DNA of 64,000 nt, taken from NCBI GenBank assembly GCA_030068145.1, contig JAPJBO010000974.1, positions 18,704-82,703 on the forward strand, given 5' to 3'. Both the position numbers and the translations under genes were made by a program. Shown piece by piece: positions 61,709-64,000 of this stretch (its first letter is position 1; the number at the start of each line of letters is the position of its first letter). This DNA is from Diplonema papillatum (lineage: Eukaryota; Euglenozoa; Diplonemea; Diplonemida; Diplonemidae). A model generated the notes under the pieces. The model saw only the letters and a program-made list of their open reading frames with translations. It searched no databases and was not told the DNA's origin.

Positions 61709-62044
61709 TTAAATTGCCTCCTTGGAGAGAGTCACTCGGAGCCGTTGTTCCTTCTCCATCCGCCAATTTAACATCCGTTTAATTCATGTCATACCTACCA
61801 AAGGATCATTCACGGTTAGCTCTCCTTAGCTGGCTTGCTGGTACTTTGGGAACGAGCTGACCGGCGAAGTTGGCTGCCCGGCGGCTGCCTCAGTTGGGGA
61901 GATCGGTCCTCCTGGCTACCGCATCAGTCACAGCTCAACTGGCGAAGGCCTGAGTTGGCTTCAATCTAACACAACTGGCTGCGGCGGGCCGGCTCACGAT
62001 GCCTGGCTGCTCGCATTCGCCTCGCGGGACTCTGGGATTATCCC
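61709..62044. repeat. 336-bp direct repeat, left copy
   Basis: Starts TTAAATTGCCTCCTTGG and ends CTGGGATTATCCC. Identical to 63535-63870 without indels; I see one difference (TGGTACTTTGG against TGGTACCTTGG). Internally it has many GCTGGCT/AGCCAGC and CTCAGTTGG / CCTGAGTTGG pieces. Confidence 0.92.
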
Positions 62045-62319
62045 TCCGCCGGTCAAGCTCAGCAAGCCAGGGAGACTAACCTTGATCACTGCGGGGAAGT
62101 GGGGAGAGAAGAACGGGTGGGGCGCGGGGAGCTTCATATGAATCCCGAGGAGGACCGACCTACGAGGGTGCGGCGTAGCAATGAGCTAGGCGCACCGGTT
62201 GTAAAACCTGACCGTCTCCACGCAATATGGATCGCGCGTGTGCTTCTCCCCGTACAACCTCACCACGTCCTCCGACGCTCAGTCCCCCAGCTCGCAAACC
62301 TGCATCACCCCCTCCCCGC

Positions 62320-63425
62320 CTTCAGCAGTGTGCAGCAACCACCGACCCTGGCGCTGCGTCGTGTACGCGGGTCTCCTCCCTGGACTCCCCCGCGGACATC
62401 CCGTTAATAACGGCGAAGAGTCCCCGCCGTGTCCTTGTATCGCAGAGTGCCTCCCTGAATGAGCGGTACCCGCAGTTGGGGCACAGGAGCTGACTTGACC
62501 CGGCCAAGCGCTTCAGGAGGGTGAACACCTCGACGGGCAGAAGCGGATGGAGGACGGTGCCCCCTCCGGCGGGCCGGAAAGCGTGAGCGGAGGCACCAAA
62601 TTGATGGCCTTGAACGTCAAGAACCGCATGCATTCCTCTTGCCCTTCGCCATGCGCCACTCGACCCTGAGCCTTCCTCCATTTAGAGTGACGTCCCCTGC
62701 GCGGATCGCCCAGAATATCAGGGCAGCGCCGTAGTCGCCCGTAGTCCGGATGGCATCAAAGGTCGTCCTGAACTCCTTCACGCCCAGCGGCTCCGCCTGC
62801 TCCGGCGACTCCTTCCCGAGGACGGCCATCATCCTACCCACGATATTCAGCGGATCATCGAGAACACAACCCCGCGGCTTTGTTCTCTGCCATTTGATGT
62901 TCTGGGACGCCCTATAAGCTGCCCCGTCGTCGCCCATCAGCAGCAGGTGACCGCCGAACTCCTCCAACCTCTCCACCGTGGTTGGGAGAGGCTCAACCCC
63001 CATGCTACTACACCACGACACGTCCCCGCCGTGTTCGAGTCGTATGTGGCCTTCGAGCCCACCGTCGTGCAACGGGCCCGCATGGCCCTGCGGGCCACCT
63101 CGGCTGAGTTCCGACTGAGAGACCTCCGCTGCCCTCTGCGGAGTCCGTCTCCTTGCTCGCTGACCGGGCGGAGACTGTCCTTGACACCGTCCCTGCGCAG
63201 GGCGGGACCCCGTTCGCGGAGCCACGCTCCTAGCTCTGCCACCACGCTGCGAAAACGCTTGTCGACTTCCTCGGCCGGCCGCGGCTCAGGAAGCGCCCTG
63301 CACGGCATTACACGGAAGGAGGTCAGGGGCATGCCCTCGTGCAACTCCGCGAGTGAGCGCACCAGAGCTTTCCACTCGTGGCCCGGGACCCCCCTCTCAT
63401 GTCTAACCGTGCAACGTCTCATGTC
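62320..63425 (-). pseudogene. Decayed tyrosine recombinase between direct repeats
   Basis: Reading the - strand with one shift near 63020: SKATYDSNTAGT ... RGVVAW continues as WCSSMGVEPLPTTVERLEEF, GHLLLMG, which matches the SAM-like core-binding domain pattern of integrase-type recombinases (T..Y...W..F..WC...G..PLP). EQAEPLGVKEFRTTFDAI ... YGAALIF ... RLRVEWRMAKGKRN follows the early catalytic domain (pLt..e...l......AL......V..g.l.v...K.KR). A second shift near 62640 leads to LCPNCGYRSF. The catalytic Arg, His-x-x-Arg and Tyr cannot be placed, so it is non-functional. Confidence 0.5.
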
Positions 63426-63534
63426 ATTATTTTCTTCGGGTGGGCGGGCGGGAGAAACAAATGACTGATCCGGTTTGGTGGAGATCCGCGCTCCTGCCGG
63501 GGCTTTGCTCGGGATTAGCTGAATTAAACACCTA

Positions 63535-63870
63535 TTAAATTGCCTCCTTGGAGAGAGTCACTCGGAGCCGTTGTTCCTTCTCCATCCGCCAATTTAACAT
63601 CCGTTTAATTCATGTCATACCTACCAAAGGATCATTCACGGTTAGCTCTCCTTAGCTGGCTTGCTGGTACCTTGGGAACGAGCTGACCGGCGAAGTTGGC
63701 TGCCCGGCGGCTGCCTCAGTTGGGGAGATCGGTCCTCCTGGCTACCGCATCAGTCACAGCTCAACTGGCGAAGGCCTGAGTTGGCTTCAATCTAACACAA
63801 CTGGCTGCGGCGGGCCGGCTCACGATGCCTGGCTGCTCGCATTCGCCTCGCGGGACTCTGGGATTATCCC
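63535..63870. repeat. 336-bp direct repeat, right copy
   Basis: Offset exactly 1826 bp from the left copy. Followed by AATGGCTCTATCCCAATGG, in which TATCCCAATGG is itself a short repeat of the junction. Confidence 0.92.
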
Positions 63871-64000
63871 AATGGCTCTATCCCAATGGACCGACGCAAA
63901 AGAGAAGAGAAGCCAAAGATCAATGCGCAAGAACCAGCAGCCTACGGCACAAGCTGGAGGTGCCCGGGACCAAGAGGTCTGCCGTCGCCTCATCGTTGAA
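63871..64000. other. Window end, no gene called
   Basis: One + frame is open to the edge (starts QWTDAKEKRSQRSMRKNQQP) but is too short to judge. Confidence 0.3.

Noticed and set aside
61438-61712. Repeat proteins on both strands over 61445-61660
   Set aside because: Minisatellite artefact.
61797-61812. AAAGGATCATTCAC as the 3' end of 18S and start of ITS1
   Set aside because: Only about 10 bases agree and the preceding 18S helix is absent.
61709-63870. Standard LTR retrotransposon
   Set aside because: No RT, integrase or primer-binding site seen; repeat ends are not clear TG...CA; the interior resembles a tyrosine recombinase.

Overview
The window is nuclear DNA of a eukaryote and is made mostly of transposable elements and their debris. 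Evidence for a eukaryote: a spliceable gene (WW / polyproline / WH2 protein, intron 33078-33717 with GT...AG ends joining the two halves of a WH2 motif), nuclear 18S and 28S rRNA fragments, a non-LTR retrotransposon, several TIR transposons, SINE-like repeats, satellites and homopolymer tracts. The 18S fragment (about 34200-34680) keeps features I associate with Euglenozoa: GCACCCGCGG at the universal 530 loop, a GAGGCAGCGAAGAGAAATAG stretch, and TATATTAATGCTG before the V4 region. A euglenozoan (diplonemid, euglenid or kinetoplastid relative) is therefore my best guess. It rests on remembered rRNA signatures and on a fragment that may be a pseudogene.

Layout. 1-1830: palindromic AT-rich element broken by a TA-flanked pogo/Tc1-mariner-like transposon (44-1486) with a decayed DDE transposase. 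1841-6022: TIR-bounded element carrying a ubiquitin-specific-protease (USP) ORF with two C2HC zinc fingers, plus a decayed second gene on the other strand. 6031-10875: nested elements with subterminal repeat arrays; two copies of a unit that pairs a truncated tyrosine-recombinase ORF with a perfect-looking 195-bp palindrome sit in those arrays. 10978-12426: GC-rich gene for a disordered, Q-rich-tailed protein. 12.5-31 kb: gene-poor debris (28S fragment, SINEs, MITEs, a 128-bp satellite, microsatellites). 31233-33846: WW-polyPro-WH2 actin regulator. 33.9-36.3 kb: SINEs, 18S and 28S fragments. 36298-40530: LINE with ORF1 (5'-truncated) and ORF2 (endonuclease, reverse transcriptase, RNase H). 40905-48910: a locally amplified gene family defined by a GGHK-FSWE-RERG-HASAN module, with intact, truncated and frameshifted copies and 33-bp minisatellites between them. 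48.9-60.5 kb: more debris, two TIR elements (51172-53800, 53919-55905) and a family of repeats that fold into hairpins. 60641-61441: secreted PC-esterase-like (TBL/PMR5-type) gene or gene start. 61709-63870: two almost identical 336-bp direct repeats around a decayed tyrosine recombinase.

Most apparently long reading frames between the genes look like chance frames in GC-rich or tandemly repeated DNA. The credible coding content is about eight genes or gene families; the host genes (10978, 31233, the 40-48 kb family, 60641) share high GC, low-complexity Pro/Gly/Ser/Ala-rich sequence and, where visible, pyrimidine-AG tracts just upstream of the start.
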